Below, piece by piece: positions 28,532 through 38,015 of a stretch of DNA of 64,000 nt (positions are counted from its first letter, which is position 1; each line of letters starts with the position of its first letter). Both the position numbers and the translations under genes were made by a program. Source of the DNA: Fundidesulfovibrio terrae (lineage in GTDB: Bacteria; Desulfobacterota; Desulfovibrionia; Desulfovibrionales; Desulfovibrionaceae); the NCBI RefSeq assembly GCF_022808915.1, contig NZ_JAKZFS010000007.1, positions 1-64,000 on the forward strand. The letters are read 5' to 3'. Below the pieces are notes generated by a model. That model did not search any database, was not told the DNA's origin, and saw nothing but the letters and a program-made list of their open reading frames with translations.

Positions 28532-30349
28532 ATGCTGCGTTCGTTGTCCATCTCCACCCGCATATACCTGTCGCTCCTTGGCCTTGCGTTCTTCCTGATA
28601 GCCACGGTAGGCGGATTCCTCTTCGGTGCGGACAGGATCCGCGATCTCATCCTCACAGAGGTCGGCGTGATGATGCTCGACGCCCAGAAAGCCAAAATCG
28701 AAGTGGCCACGCGGGGGGCGGCCGAAACCTTCGGACAGCTCTTGCAGTCCGTCCCCAAGGAGCAGCAGCTCGACTTCCTGCGCAAGGCCATCTCGACGTT
28801 CCGCTACGAAGAGGACAAATCCGGGTATCTCTTCATCAACGAAGGCAACACCATCCGGGTTCACCCGGTCAACGCGGCACTCCAGGGGAAGGACATGTCC
28901 GACGTCAAGGACAGGAACAACGTCTACTTCACCAACGAGATGCAGCAGAAAGCCAAGCAAGGCGGTGGATTCGTCGAATATACCTTCCCCAAGCCCGGCA
29001 AAGGAGACCAGCCCAAGCTGTCGTTCGCAACAACCATCCCGGACACTCCTTATTGGGTCGGAACAGGCGTGTACATCGACAACATCGACGCGGAAAAGGC
29101 CCGCATCGGGGATGTCATAACGAGTGTGATCCGAAAGAACACGACCACTGTTCTCGTCTGCGTCTGCCTCGCGATCCTGTTATTGGTTCTGCCATCCACC
29201 TATTTCGTCGTGCGCAGCATCACCCGGCCCATCGCGCTGGCCACCGACGCGGCGCAACAGGTGGCCGAGGGCAACTACGACATCCGCGTCGACGAGGCCG
29301 GGCGGGATGAAGCTTCCAAGCTCGCCCGGGCGCTGAACTCCATGTCAGGCACCCTGCGCGAAAGCATTGAAAAGATCACCGCTAAAACCCGGGAAGCGGA
29401 ACAGAAGGCCGAGGCAGCCGAACTGGCCTCGCGCGAAGCCGAGGCGGCCAAGTGCCAGGCCGAGCAGGCCAAGAGCGAAGGCATGCTGCAGGCTGCCGGC
29501 CGCCTCGAGTCCATCGTGGGTGTGCTGGGCGCGGCCTCGGACCAGCTCACGGAACAGATCGAGAACTCGAACAGGGGAGCCCACTCCCAGGCGGACCGCA
29601 TAGCGGAAACGGCCACGGCCATGGATGAGATGACCGCCACGGTCCTGGAGGTGGCCAAGAACGCGGCCATGGCCGCCGAGACGTCCGATTCGGCCCGGAC
29701 CCAGGCGGAATCGGGGTCGCAAGTTGTCAGCGACGTGCTGGCGGGCATGAGACAGGTTCAGGCCCAGTCGGACCAGCTCAAGCAGGACATGCGCCAACTG
29801 GGCAAACAGGCCGAGGACATCGGACGGGTGCTCACTGTCATATCGGACATCGCGGACCAGACCAACCTGCTGGCCCTGAACGCGGCCATCGAAGCCGCCC
29901 GCGCAGGGGACGCGGGGCGCGGCTTCGCCGTGGTGGCCGACGAGGTGAGAAAGCTCGCCGAAAAGACCATGACCGCCACCCGCGAAGTGGGCGACGCCAT
30001 CACCTCCATCCAGCAAAGCGCCAGGCGAAACGTGGAGAACGTGGAACGCTCCGTGGCCCTCATCGGCGACGCGGCCGGGCTCGCGGGAAAATCAGGCCAG
30101 GCGCTCAGTGAAATCGTCGGGCTGGTTGGATCGACCTCGGATCAGGTGCGCTCCATAGCCACCGCCTCCGAAGAACAGTCAGCCGCCAGCGAGGAGATCA
30201 GCCGCTCCATCGAGCAGGTGAACGCCATCTCCGCCGACACGTCGCGCATCATGAACGAAGCGGCCACGGCAGTGGCCGAACTGGCGGGACAGGCCCACAA
30301 GCTCCAGGAACTCATCCAGGACCTACAGCACGAAGCCGGTGGGACGTAG
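28532..30349 (+). CDS. Methyl-accepting chemotaxis protein, sCache type
   Basis: Chemoreceptor of 605 residues. TM1 (about 10-30) is followed by a periplasmic single-Cache domain (about 35-190; [39 protein letters not shown]), TM2 (about 207-230), HAMP (to about 283), a coiled coil and a signalling tip ([18 protein letters not shown], about 444). CGGAGG precedes the ATG. The sensor is closely similar to that of the receptor at 62435, so the two are paralogues; sCache receptors often bind small carboxylates. The C-terminus has no CheR-docking pentapeptide. Confidence 0.93.
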   Translation: MLRSLSISTRIYLSLLGLAFFLIATVGGFLFGADRIRDLILTEVGVMMLDAQKAKIEVATRGAAETFGQLLQSVPKEQQLDFLRKAISTFRYEEDKSGYLFINEGNTIRVHPVNAALQGKDMSDVKDRNNVYFTNEMQQKAKQGGGFVEYTFPKPGKGDQPKLSFATTIPDTPYWVGTGVYIDNIDAEKARIGDVITSVIRKNTTTVLVCVCLAILLLVLPSTYFVVRSITRPIALATDAAQQVAEGNYDIRVDEAGRDEASKLARALNSMSGTLRESIEKITAKTREAEQKAEAAELASREAEAAKCQAEQAKSEGMLQAAGRLESIVGVLGAASDQLTEQIENSNRGAHSQADRIAETATAMDEMTATVLEVAKNAAMAAETSDSARTQAESGSQVVSDVLAGMRQVQAQSDQLKQDMRQLGKQAEDIGRVLTVISDIADQTNLLALNAAIEAARAGDAGRGFAVVADEVRKLAEKTMTATREVGDAITSIQQSARRNVENVERSVALIGDAAGLAGKSGQALSEIVGLVGSTSDQVRSIATASEEQSAASEEISRSIEQVNAISADTSRIMNEAATAVAELAGQAHKLQELIQDLQHEAGGT

Positions 30350-30359
30350 TGGAGATGAC

Positions 30360-30411
30360 CTGGGGCTCCGCCCCAGACCCCGGCAGGGCTCCGCCCTGCA
30401 CCCGCCAGGGG
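30360..30411. repeat. GC-rich dyad repeat, second type
   Basis: Two hairpins in a row: TGGGGC-TCC-GCCCCA and GGCAGGGC-TCC-GCCCTG, ending CACCCGCCAGGG. The layout is that of a common dispersed intergenic repeat of GC-rich proteobacteria (from memory; only one copy is in this window). It lies 10 bases after the chemoreceptor stop and next to copy D of the other repeat family. Confidence 0.55.
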
Positions 30412-30436
30412 GATGATCCCGCCTTACCCCTCAATG

Positions 30437-30523
30437 AGCTTCGCGAGCTTTACCGGCATGCCGGTAAAGCTCGCGAAGCTATTGGTGATTCCAAAGGGAC
30501 TTGTCCCTTTGGCCGCCGGAGGC
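30437..30523 (+). repeat. Interspersed palindromic repeat, copy D, with 44-bp perfect palindrome
   Basis: Positions 30437-30480 are a perfect 44-bp palindrome: AGCTTCGCGAGCTTTACCG, centre GCATGC, then the exact reverse complement. The core GATTCCAAAGGGACTTGTCC...GGAGGC follows (30487-30523) with a perfect 10-bp stem. It is the most complete copy in the window. Confidence 0.85.
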
Positions 30524-30562
30524 ATCATCCTCTTCCCTCCCCGGCATCCCGCAGGCAAAACG

Positions 30563-30594
30563 AAAAGCCCGCGCGGCCCAGGGCCGGCGGGCTT
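30563..30594 (-). terminator. Terminator of rpsT
   Basis: Minus-strand stem AAGCCCGC / GCGGGCTT with an inner CGGCCC/GGGCCG stem, followed by TTTTCGTTTTG. It lies about 22 bases after the rpsT stop. Confidence 0.75.
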
Positions 30595-30615
30595 GGGAAC
30601 AATCGTCCAGACCAG

Positions 30616-30882
30616 CTAGGCGCCGATCTTGTTGACGGCCAGATTCAGCCGGGAGACCTTGCGAGCGGCGGTCTTCCAGTGAATGATCTTCTTGGAGGCG
30701 GCGCTGTCGAGGACGGCGGTGGCTTCCTTCAGAGCGGCGGTGGCAGCGGCGGCGTCCTTCTGGTCGATGGCGGCGCGCACGGCCTTGATGACGTTCTTCA
30801 CCTGGGTCTTAGCGGAACGGTTGCGGGCGCGGGCAACGAGGCTCTGACGGTGCCTTTTCAGCGCGGACTTATGATTGGCCAA
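30616..30882 (-). CDS. rpsT: 30S ribosomal protein S20
   Basis: Basic helical protein of 88 residues that binds 16S r[23 protein letters not shown] and the C-terminal [14 protein letters not shown] are diagnostic. The start codon is TTG (30882), with GGAGG 8 bases upstream. E. coli rpsT also starts with UUG, where the weak start is part of autoregulation, so the same control may apply here. It is a single gene with its own promoter and terminator. Confidence 0.97.
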   Translation of the reverse strand: MANHKSALKRHRQSLVARARNRSAKTQVKNVIKAVRAAIDQKDAAAATAALKEATAVLDSAASKKIIHWKTAARKVSRLNLAVNKIGA

Positions 30883-30918
30883 GGGATCTCCCTCCTCAAA
30901 GCAAGTTCAAAGACGGAC

Positions 30919-30947
30919 TTGATAGACGCGAACGCCAACCCTGTCAA
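30919..30947 (-). promoter_or_regulatory. rpsT promoter
   Basis: Minus-strand TTGACA (30947-30942), 17 bases, TATCAA (30924-30919), 37 bases upstream of the rpsT start. A second TTGACG lies about 65 bases further upstream but has no good -10. Confidence 0.75.
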
Positions 30948-31063
30948 GCATCCAGTTGGCAAAACGGCCATCAAACCGGCAATTCTCCATACGCTTCCGC
31001 ATCCGGCCCGCGTCAACCATTCGCGCGATGCCGGACGTACCGGAAGCAAACCATACCCGATAC

Positions 31064-31103
31064 GGGATTCCAAAGGGACTTTGTCCCGTTGGCCGCCGGA
31101 GGC
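31064..31103 (+). repeat. Interspersed palindromic repeat, copy E
   Basis: GGGATTCCAAAGGGACTTTG then TCCCGTTGGCCGCCGGAGGC, with one stem mismatch and one extra base in the loop. The CGCGAAGC part is missing. GGAGGC ends 26 bases beyond the glyS stop codon. Confidence 0.85.
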
Positions 31104-31129
31104 CTCCCCCACGGCGAATCCCCTGCGCC

Positions 31130-33214
31130 CTACACCTGCAGCGCGGCGAAGTCCGCCAGGCGTCCCAGGCGGTCCACCAGCGATTTCAGCAGATTGAGGC
31201 GGCTCATCTTCAAGGTCTCGTCGTCGCACATCACCATGACGTTGTCGAAGAACGCGTCCACGGCCGGACGCAGTTCGCCAAGCAAACCGAACAGGGCGTC
31301 GAAGTCGTCGGCGGCCCACAGCTCCTCGAAGCGGGAGGCCGTGGCGGCCAGGGTGTCGGCCAAGGCCAATTCGGCAGGCTCAACCAGGGACGCCTTGTCC
31401 ACGGAACCGGTCAGCGTGAGTTCGGCGGCCTGCTTGCGGATGATGTTGGCCGCGCGTTTGAAGGCCAGCACGGCCTGGTCAAAACCCACGCCCTCGCTGA
31501 AACGCACCAGGGCGGCCACGCGGGCGTCCAGAGCCCAGACGTCGGTGAAGCCCGCGCCCATGGCGGCTTCCACCACCTGCGGGCGCACGCCCTTGCCCTG
31601 GTACCAGGCCTTGAGGCGCGATCCGAAGAACTCCACCAGCTTGGTCTTTGCCTCGGCGGGGTTGAGCTTCCAGGCCACACCGGAGTAGCCCGCGAAAGCC
31701 GCGTCCACGAGGGCTTCCAGATTCAGGCGCAGGCCGTGCTCGATGACGGTACGGCAGATGCCCAGCACCTGGCGGCGCAGGGCGTAGGGGTCGGCCGCGC
31801 CGGTGGGGATCATCTCCAGGCCGAAGCATCCAGCCAGGGTGTCGATCTTGTCGGCGACGGACAGGAGCGCTCCGGCCAAGCTCGCGGGCACGGGGCTGTC
31901 GGGGCCGAGCGGCAGGTACTGCTCGGAAATGGCCTGGGCAACCTGCTCGTTCTCGCCCTTCTTGCGGGCGTAGACGCCACCCATGACGCCCTGGAGGTCG
32001 GCGAATTCACCCACCATCTCGGACACCAGATCGGCCTTGGAAAGCCGTCCGGCCTGGCAGAGGTCCAGCATGATGGAGGGGGCGGCCAGTTCGGCCAGCT
32101 TGCCGCACAGGGCCTCGATGCGCCGGGTCTTGCTCCCCATGGACCCGAGCGGAGCCAGGAAGGTGACGTTGTCGAGCTTGTTAAGCCAAGTGTCGAAGCT
32201 GGAGGCCAGATCGGTCTCCCAGAAGAAGCGGGCGTCCTCCAGGCGAGCCTTGAGCACGCGCTCCCAGCCCTTGCGCACCAGGGCCACGTCGGTGGGCTTG
32301 AGCCCTGCCGTGGTCAGGAAGTGCGGCAGCAGGCGGCCCTTGTCGTCCTCCACGCCGAAGCTCTTCTGGTGGCTCTCCATGCTGGTGAGCAGCACCTGCC
32401 TGGGCAGTTCGAGATAGCGCTTGTCGAAATTGCCCAGGATCACCAGCGGGTATTCCACCAGTCCGCAGACTTCCTCCAGCAAGCGCTCGCCGATGATGGC
32501 CCTGCCCCCGGCAGAGGCGGAGGCCTCCTCGCACTGCTTGACGATGGATGCGCGACGGACCTCGGGGTCCAGGGTCACGCAGCCCTTGCTCTCAAGAGTA
32601 GGGAAATAGTCGGCCACAGTGGCCAGTTCCCAGGGGCCGGCCCCCATGACCCGGTGGCCGTAGGTGGCGCGCCCGGAGGCCACGGTGGCCACCTCGAAGG
32701 GGATGACCTCGTTATCCAGCAAGGCCACGATCCAGCGGATGGGGCGGCCGAAGGTGTAGTCGAGGCTGCCCCAGTGCATCTTCTTGGGGAAGTTGAAGGA
32801 CTTGAACACGGCGGCGCAGATGCCGGGCAGGAGCGCGGCGGCCTCGGTCCCGCCTGTGGCCTTGCGCACGGCGAGGTACTGGCCCTTTGGGGTGTCCACG
32901 GTGAACACGTCGGACATCTGCGCGCCCTGGCCCTTGGCGAACCCGAGGGCGGCAGGGGTGGGGTTGCCGGAGGCGTCGTAGGCGGCCTTCACGGGCGGAC
33001 CGGTGACGACCTCTTCCTCGCGGCGCTGCACGGCGTCCAGACCTTCCACCAGCGCGGTCAGGCGGCGCGGGGTGGCCCAGGCCTTGACCTCGACGAATCC
33101 CAGTTTGTTCTGCTCCAGAAGCCCGGCGAGTCCCTGGCGCAGCTCCCCGGTGAGGGAGGCCAGGAAGCGCGAGGGCATTTCCTCGAAGCCGATTTCCAGT
33201 AGAAAGGCGGGCAT
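31130..33214 (-). CDS. glyS: Glycine--tRNA ligase beta subunit
   Basis: Beta chain of the heterotetrameric bacterial glycyl-tRNA synthetase, 694 residues, carrying tRNA recognition. It starts PAFLLEIGFEEMPSRF, the standard beta-chain N-terminus, and has VTGPPVKAAYD, the HD-like ESHQKSFGVED and an anticodon-binding C-terminal region (ADDFDALFGLLGELRPAVDAFFDNVMVM). It begins 12 bases after glyQ. Confidence 0.97.
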   Translation of the reverse strand: MPAFLLEIGFEEMPSRFLASLTGELRQGLAGLLEQNKLGFVEVKAWATPRRLTALVEGLDAVQRREEEVVTGPPVKAAYDASGNPTPAALGFAKGQGAQMSDVFTVDTPKGQYLAVRKATGGTEAAALLPGICAAVFKSFNFPKKMHWGSLDYTFGRPIRWIVALLDNEVIPFEVATVASGRATYGHRVMGAGPWELATVADYFPTLESKGCVTLDPEVRRASIVKQCEEASASAGGRAIIGERLLEEVCGLVEYPLVILGNFDKRYLELPRQVLLTSMESHQKSFGVEDDKGRLLPHFLTTAGLKPTDVALVRKGWERVLKARLEDARFFWETDLASSFDTWLNKLDNVTFLAPLGSMGSKTRRIEALCGKLAELAAPSIMLDLCQAGRLSKADLVSEMVGEFADLQGVMGGVYARKKGENEQVAQAISEQYLPLGPDSPVPASLAGALLSVADKIDTLAGCFGLEMIPTGAADPYALRRQVLGICRTVIEHGLRLNLEALVDAAFAGYSGVAWKLNPAEAKTKLVEFFGSRLKAWYQGKGVRPQVVEAAMGAGFTDVWALDARVAALVRFSEGVGFDQAVLAFKRAANIIRKQAAELTLTGSVDKASLVEPAELALADTLAATASRFEELWAADDFDALFGLLGELRPAVDAFFDNVMVMCDDETLKMSRLNLLKSLVDRLGRLADFAALQV

Positions 33215-33226
33215 GGATGGCGTCCT

Positions 33227-34096
33227 TTAGCTTTTGAGAAGGGGGTATTCCATGTCGCGGCGCTGGGCGGCGTAGAGCCGGGCAAGCGACGAGGCCAGGG
33301 CGCGCACGCGGGCGATGTAGCCGGTGCGTTCGGTGATGGAGATGGCCCCCCTGGCCTGGAGCATGTTGAAGGTATGCGAGCAGCGCAGGCAGTAGTCGTA
33401 GGCGGGCCAGGGAAGCCCCGCCTCGCACAGGCGCTTGCACTCGGCTTCGCAGGCGTTGAAGAAGGAAAGCAGCATGTCCGGGTCGGACAGCTCGAAATTA
33501 TACTTGGAGTGCTCCACTTCGCCCTGGTGGTGCACCTGGCCGTAGGTGACCTTGTCGTTCCAGGAGAGGTCGTACACGGACTCCTTCTCCTGCAGGTACA
33601 TGGAGATGCGCTCCAGGCCATAGGTGATCTCAACGGCCACCGGCGAGAGCTCGATGCCGCCGATCTGCTGGAAGTAGGTGAACTGCGTGACTTCCATGCC
33701 GTTCAGCCACACTTCCCAGCCGAGGCCGGAAGCGCCCAGGGTGGGGGATTCCCAGTCGTCCTCCACGAAGCGGATGTCGTGGGCCTCGGGGGGAACGCCC
33801 AGGGCGCGCAGGCTCTCCAGATAGAGGCTCTGCACGTTGTCGGGCGAAGGCTTCAGGATCACCTGGAACTGGTAGTAGTGCTGCAGGCGGTTGGGATTCT
33901 CGCCGTAACGCCCGTCGGTGGGGCGGCGGGAGGGCTCCACGTAGGCCACGCGCCAGGGCTCGGGGCCGATGACCCTAAAGAAGGTGGAGGGGTTGAAGGT
34001 CCCCGCGCCCACTTCAAGGTCGTAGGGCTGGACGATCAGGCACCCCTGCTTGGCCCAGTAGCTCTGCAGGGTGAGAATGACGTCTTGAAAGTGCAT
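33227..34096 (-). CDS. glyQ: Glycine--tRNA ligase alpha subunit
   Basis: Class II catalytic chain of 289 residues that activates glycine. [20 protein letters not shown] and [20 protein letters not shown] are typical, as are [20 protein letters not shown] and YGLERI. AGGAGT precedes the ATG. Together with glyS it completes the enzyme, at the end of a minus-strand string that starts at mfd. Confidence 0.97.
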   Translation of the reverse strand: MHFQDVILTLQSYWAKQGCLIVQPYDLEVGAGTFNPSTFFRVIGPEPWRVAYVEPSRRPTDGRYGENPNRLQHYYQFQVILKPSPDNVQSLYLESLRALGVPPEAHDIRFVEDDWESPTLGASGLGWEVWLNGMEVTQFTYFQQIGGIELSPVAVEITYGLERISMYLQEKESVYDLSWNDKVTYGQVHHQGEVEHSKYNFELSDPDMLLSFFNACEAECKRLCEAGLPWPAYDYCLRCSHTFNMLQARGAISITERTGYIARVRALASSLARLYAAQRRDMEYPLLKS

Positions 34097-34120
34097 GAGA
34101 ACTCCTCGGAGTAAAAGGCG

Positions 34121-34870
34121 TCAGATGCGCCTAAACGAGCCGTGGTCCCAGGTCAAGCCCAGGTGATACTCCACGAACAGGTCCAGGGCGCGCCCGCACT
34201 CCATGCGGGCCTGCCCGGTCACGGGGATGTCCGCCCATCCGGCGGGGGGAAGCACGGACACCGCCCGCAGCACGAGAAGCGCCTCGCGCCCGAGATGGAC
34301 GCTGGCCCCGTGTCCCCAGCGGCGGCAGTCCATGCAGTGCAGCCTTCCCTGCTCCACCAGGAGCTGCGCGTCACCCGAGGCCGTCAGGTCGACTCCGCAG
34401 CGGGCGCAGGCGTCGAGCTGAAGGGCGAATCCCTGGTCGAAGGCCATGCGCGCCCGGAAATACAGCGGCATCATCCGCGGCGGTTCCTCGCTCTCCTCCA
34501 GGGCGGCCAGGGTTTCCAGGAGCAGGCTGAAGGCGGCATCGGACCCGGACGGCCCCAGGTGGGCCGCCTCGAGAAACTTCACGCAGTTTACGGCCATGCC
34601 CAGGCGCTCGGTGTCCTGGCGCAGCCTGGGGTGGGAGGCGATGAGCGAGCCTTCCAGCAGGTAGGTGTAGCCCTTGGCCGAATCGGTGCGCACCTTGAAG
34701 GCCACCAGGTTGAACGGGTCCAGGCAGCCCAAAAAGCGGCGGCGGCTCACGGAGCCGCCGAACGCGAAGGCATTGAATATTCCCTTGCGGGGCGAGAACA
34801 GGCGTACCCAGGCATCGACTTCGCGGAAGCGTCCGACCTTGAGCACCAGGGCTTTTTCGGTGGACTCCAT
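34121..34870 (-). CDS. recO: DNA repair protein RecO
   Basis: Recombination mediator of 249 residues that loads RecA with RecR. The N-terminal OB fold (ALVLKVGRFREVDAWVRLFS) is followed by a helical domain with a four-Cys zinc site (CARCGVDL ... CMDC, about 147-185). ATG at 34870 (MESTEKALV) fits the family; two earlier in-frame ATGs would add 6-14 residues and have no better ribosome site. glyQ follows after 24 bases. Confidence 0.9.
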   Translation of the reverse strand: MESTEKALVLKVGRFREVDAWVRLFSPRKGIFNAFAFGGSVSRRRFLGCLDPFNLVAFKVRTDSAKGYTYLLEGSLIASHPRLRQDTERLGMAVNCVKFLEAAHLGPSGSDAAFSLLLETLAALEESEEPPRMMPLYFRARMAFDQGFALQLDACARCGVDLTASGDAQLLVEQGRLHCMDCRRWGHGASVHLGREALLVLRAVSVLPPAGWADIPVTGQARMECGRALDLFVEYHLGLTWDHGSFRRI

Positions 34871-34983
34871 GGGGACCCGGTGTGGCATTCCTGGGAGGCG
34901 CGACGGCCTCATCCAGGAACGAGTTCATGATTTACGCGTGTCAGGCCGGAAATCCGCGCAAGCGAACTCCCGCAGGAGCACGG

Positions 34984-36018
34984 CTAGGGGAACTGGATGC
35001 TGCGCCCCTCCGCCTTGCCGCCTTCCAGCGGATAGGCCTTGCCGTTCAGCTTCACGTCAACCGAAGGGGCCTGCTGGAAGCGCACGCCCACCTTGTCATC
35101 GAAGCGTAGGGTGAGGCGCTGGCCCTTCACCAGGGTGAAGGAGCGCTTCTGGCCGTCCTCGGTTGAAACCTCGAGGGTGGCCGGCTGGCTGGCGTTGATC
35201 TCCACCACCTGCTTGCCGCTTGCGGCGAACTGGGCCTCGGCGGCCAGCTTCTCCGGGGTGATGTCCTGGTCGGCTGACGGCTGCTGCGCCGGGGCGGGAG
35301 CGGGCTTCACGCCGCCGGACCCCGGAGTGGTGGCCAACAGGTCGCGAGGGACGAGCGGAGCCGGTTCCGGCGCGGAGGCCTGGGCGGGCTCGGGCTTGGC
35401 CTCCGGCTTGGATTCGGCCTTGGGCTCGGGCTTGGGCTCAGGCTTTGCGGGCGCGGACTTGGCGTCCGTCTTGCCCTGCTGGGCCTTGGACGGCTGGGGT
35501 GCTTCGGGGGCCTGGCTCTCCAGTTTGGATTTCAGGAACCCGGTCATCTCCTCGATGTTGAAGCTCTTGCCGGCGCTTGAGAAGAAAAAGTACCAGACCA
35601 AGCCGCCGAAGACGAGCAGCAGGGGCAGTCCAAGCCACAAGGAGGGCCTGAACCCGGAGGAGCCGGACGACGCCCCCATGGACGATCCGCGATCGCGGCG
35701 TTCCTTGCGGGGTTTGATGGCGGCCACGGGCTCGCGGATCTCCGTCCGGTGGGTCTCCCGGAGCTGGTCGTCGTCCACGGCGTAATGATTGGAGAGCACC
35801 GCACCCATCTCCTCGGGGTCGAGACCGAGCAGGCGGGCGTAGTTCTTGACGAAGCCCTTGGCGTAGACCGGATGGGGCAAATCCTTGGTGTAGCCTTCCT
35901 CGAGCGCGACCAGGTACTTCTTGCTGATCTTGATCTCGGTGGCGGCCTTCTCCAGGCTTATCCCTTGGCGTTCCCGCTCTTGGCGCAAAAGAGCGCCCAT
36001 TTCCTCGAGGGTCATCAT
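34984..36018 (-). CDS. RodZ-like helix-turn-helix membrane protein
   Basis: Protein of 344 residues with the RodZ plan: cytoplasmic HTH_25 domain (about 1-75; MGALLRQERERQGISLEKAA, HPVYAKGFVKNYARLLGLD), basic juxtamembrane stretch, one TM (about 128-147; LWLGLPLLLVFGGLVWYFFF), long Pro/Ala/Lys-rich periplasmic linker, and C-terminal DUF4115 beta domain (about 255-344). RodZ links MreB to the cell-wall machinery. Two adjacent ATG codons are possible starts. The Pro-Glu-Lys repeats (KPEPKPEPKAESKPEAKPEP) span about 20-35 residues. Confidence 0.85.
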   Translation of the reverse strand: MMTLEEMGALLRQERERQGISLEKAATEIKISKKYLVALEEGYTKDLPHPVYAKGFVKNYARLLGLDPEEMGAVLSNHYAVDDDQLRETHRTEIREPVAAIKPRKERRDRGSSMGASSGSSGFRPSLWLGLPLLLVFGGLVWYFFFSSAGKSFNIEEMTGFLKSKLESQAPEAPQPSKAQQGKTDAKSAPAKPEPKPEPKAESKPEAKPEPAQASAPEPAPLVPRDLLATTPGSGGVKPAPAPAQQPSADQDITPEKLAAEAQFAASGKQVVEINASQPATLEVSTEDGQKRSFTLVKGQRLTLRFDDKVGVRFQQAPSVDVKLNGKAYPLEGGKAEGRSIQFP

Positions 36019-36041
36019 GTACCTTCCGAAGGTGAGACGAA

Positions 36042-36998
36042 TCAGAGGTTCACTTTGATGACGGACTTGGCGCGCAGCTTGTCCATGTATTCGGTGAACT
36101 GTTTCTCGAGTTTTTCACGATAAAGGCGCTCGTAAATGGAGTCCTTCACGGCCTCGAAATCCGGAGCGCCGCCGGATTTGGCAGCGGCCTGTCCGGAGTC
36201 GCCCCCGATGGTGAGCAGCACGGGCTTGCCGTCGAGCAGCACGGGCTCGCTCACCCCGCCGGGTTTCACGTTTTCCAGGGCCTGGCGCAGTTCGGGGGCC
36301 AGGTCCTTGAGTTCGACCTTGCCCAGGTCGCCGCCCTGGTCCGCGCCGGGCCCGATGGAGAACTTGCGGGCGGCATCGGGAAAGGCGATCTGGCCGGAGA
36401 GGATGCGCTGCCTGAGCGCTTTGGCCTCGTCCATCTTGGCGACCATGATCAGGCCGATACGCTGTCCCGATTCGACTCGCAGGGACCCCTTGTTGGCGTC
36501 GTAGAAGCTCTTGATCTCATCCTCGGTCACCACGACCTTGCGCTGCACCATGTAACCCAGGATCTGCTTCTTGAGCATGTCCTTCTTGAGGCTCTCGGCC
36601 AGCTGCTTGCGGGTCAGTCCTTCGACCCTGAGCTGCTGGGTGAAGTTCTCCTCGCTCAGGCCAGCCTTTTCACGCATCTCTCGGATACGCGAATCCACCT
36701 CGGTGTCCGAGATGTTGACCTTGAGCCGGACACCTTCCTGCTTGAGCAGGATGTCCTCGATCATGGTGCGCAGGATGCGATCCTGGATCTCCTTGAAGCC
36801 CGGGCTATCCGGGTTGTAAGCCTTTTTTTCGACCTGCGTGATGTAACCACGCACCCTTTCATTGAGGTCGAACAGGGTGATCATCTCACCGTTGACCTGG
36901 GCCACGATCTTGTCCACCACCTGTTGGGCGGCGAAGGACGAGGTGGCCAAGGAAAGAAACACGGCTGCGGCAATGATGAATCGGGACACGGCGGACAA
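36042..36998 (-). CDS. Periplasmic chaperone / peptidyl-prolyl isomerase, SurA type
   Basis: Exported protein of about 318 residues: signal peptide (FIIAAAVFLSLATSSFAA), SurA N-terminal domain (VVDKIVAQVNGEMITLFDLNERV) and a parvulin rotamase domain (about 170-275; GPGADQGGDLGKVELKDLAPELR). SurA-type proteins escort outer-membrane proteins. TTG at 36998 has GGAGG at a 6-base spacing and is chosen; the in-frame ATG two codons upstream (37004) directly abuts the same GGAGG. It lies 91 bases after a second PpiC/SurA-like gene. Confidence 0.85.
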   Translation of the reverse strand: MSAVSRFIIAAAVFLSLATSSFAAQQVVDKIVAQVNGEMITLFDLNERVRGYITQVEKKAYNPDSPGFKEIQDRILRTMIEDILLKQEGVRLKVNISDTEVDSRIREMREKAGLSEENFTQQLRVEGLTRKQLAESLKKDMLKKQILGYMVQRKVVVTEDEIKSFYDANKGSLRVESGQRIGLIMVAKMDEAKALRQRILSGQIAFPDAARKFSIGPGADQGGDLGKVELKDLAPELRQALENVKPGGVSEPVLLDGKPVLLTIGGDSGQAAAKSGGAPDFEAVKDSIYERLYREKLEKQFTEYMDKLRAKSVIKVNL

Positions 36999-37094
36999 TG
37001 GCATCCTCCACGGAGGCGGGTTGGCGGGCAACGCCCGGCCTTACGGCGAGGCCCTTGTATGCGCTTTTTTGAAACCTTGCAACGAAACCCGTGA

Positions 37095-38015
37095 TCAGGG
37101 CTTCGCTTTTTCGGGAACAAGCCCCGGACTGATGGCGATTACCGACCGTTCCAGGGCCTGGGCCAGCCAGAGGGAGAACTCCTGGGCGAGTTTGGCTTCC
37201 GACAGGCGCTTTTCCACCAGCGGGTAGACCTGCACGAGCCCTTCCACCTTGGACTCGGAGCGCTCCAGCACAAGATAGGCCTGGAAGCCCATCCCCCCCT
37301 GCGTCACCGGGCTCGCCTGCCCGGGCTGGACGCCCTTGAGCATTTCGCGCGTCCGGACTGGGAGCGATTCCTCGGGCAGGGCCTGGATGTCCATGGCCAC
37401 GTCCTCGAACACGGTGAGCATGCCGGCCGGATCCGGGGCCTTCCTGGCGGAGTCCAGGGCCTTCTTCAGGGCGTCGGCGGTCTTGGACTCAACCTTGATA
37501 TAGCGCACCCGGGCAGGCTGGGCGAATTCCTGGGCGTGGGTCTTGTAGTATTGCTGCACCTCCCAGGAGGCGATGGAGACCCTGGGCCGGAGCACGCGCG
37601 CCACGAAGACGTCCATGCCCACCCTGGCCCGCAGCCGTTCACGCCAGACGTCCAGGTCCAGCCCCTCTTCCCGGAGGGTTTCCTCGAAGGTGCGGCCAGG
37701 ATACCCGGCGCGTACCGCGGTTTCGGCGTTCTTGAGATCGGCCTCGCCCACCTCGATGCCGCGCTTTTCCAGTTCCTGGAAGACCAGTTCCTCCACGATG
37801 AGCCCGGCCAGGGTTTCGCCGTACTCATCCCGGAGGCGTGACATGGCCTCGCCCGGCACGGCCGAGGCGGTGGACACCTTGAGGCCCTGGGCGAACTCCA
37901 GGATCTTCAGGTCGATGGGCTTTCCGTTGACTTTGGCCGCCAGCCCCTTTTCCAGGGGGTCGTCCTGGCAGGCCGAGAGGCACAGCGCCATCAGAAGTGC
38001 AAGAACGAACTTCAT
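37095..38015 (-). CDS. SurA/PpiC-like lipoprotein chaperone
   Basis: Protein of 306 residues with lipoprotein signal FVLALLMALCLSAC (Cys at 16), an N-terminal SurA-like chaperone part (AAKVNGKPIDLKILEFAQGL) and a degraded parvulin-like region (about 165-275; PARVRYIKVES). Compared with its neighbour at 36042 the rotamase signature is weak, so it may be a chaperone without isomerase activity. Its ATG overlaps the mfd stop by 4 bases (ATGA). Confidence 0.8.
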   Translation of the reverse strand: MKFVLALLMALCLSACQDDPLEKGLAAKVNGKPIDLKILEFAQGLKVSTASAVPGEAMSRLRDEYGETLAGLIVEELVFQELEKRGIEVGEADLKNAETAVRAGYPGRTFEETLREEGLDLDVWRERLRARVGMDVFVARVLRPRVSIASWEVQQYYKTHAQEFAQPARVRYIKVESKTADALKKALDSARKAPDPAGMLTVFEDVAMDIQALPEESLPVRTREMLKGVQPGQASPVTQGGMGFQAYLVLERSESKVEGLVQVYPLVEKRLSEAKLAQEFSLWLAQALERSVIAISPGLVPEKAKP

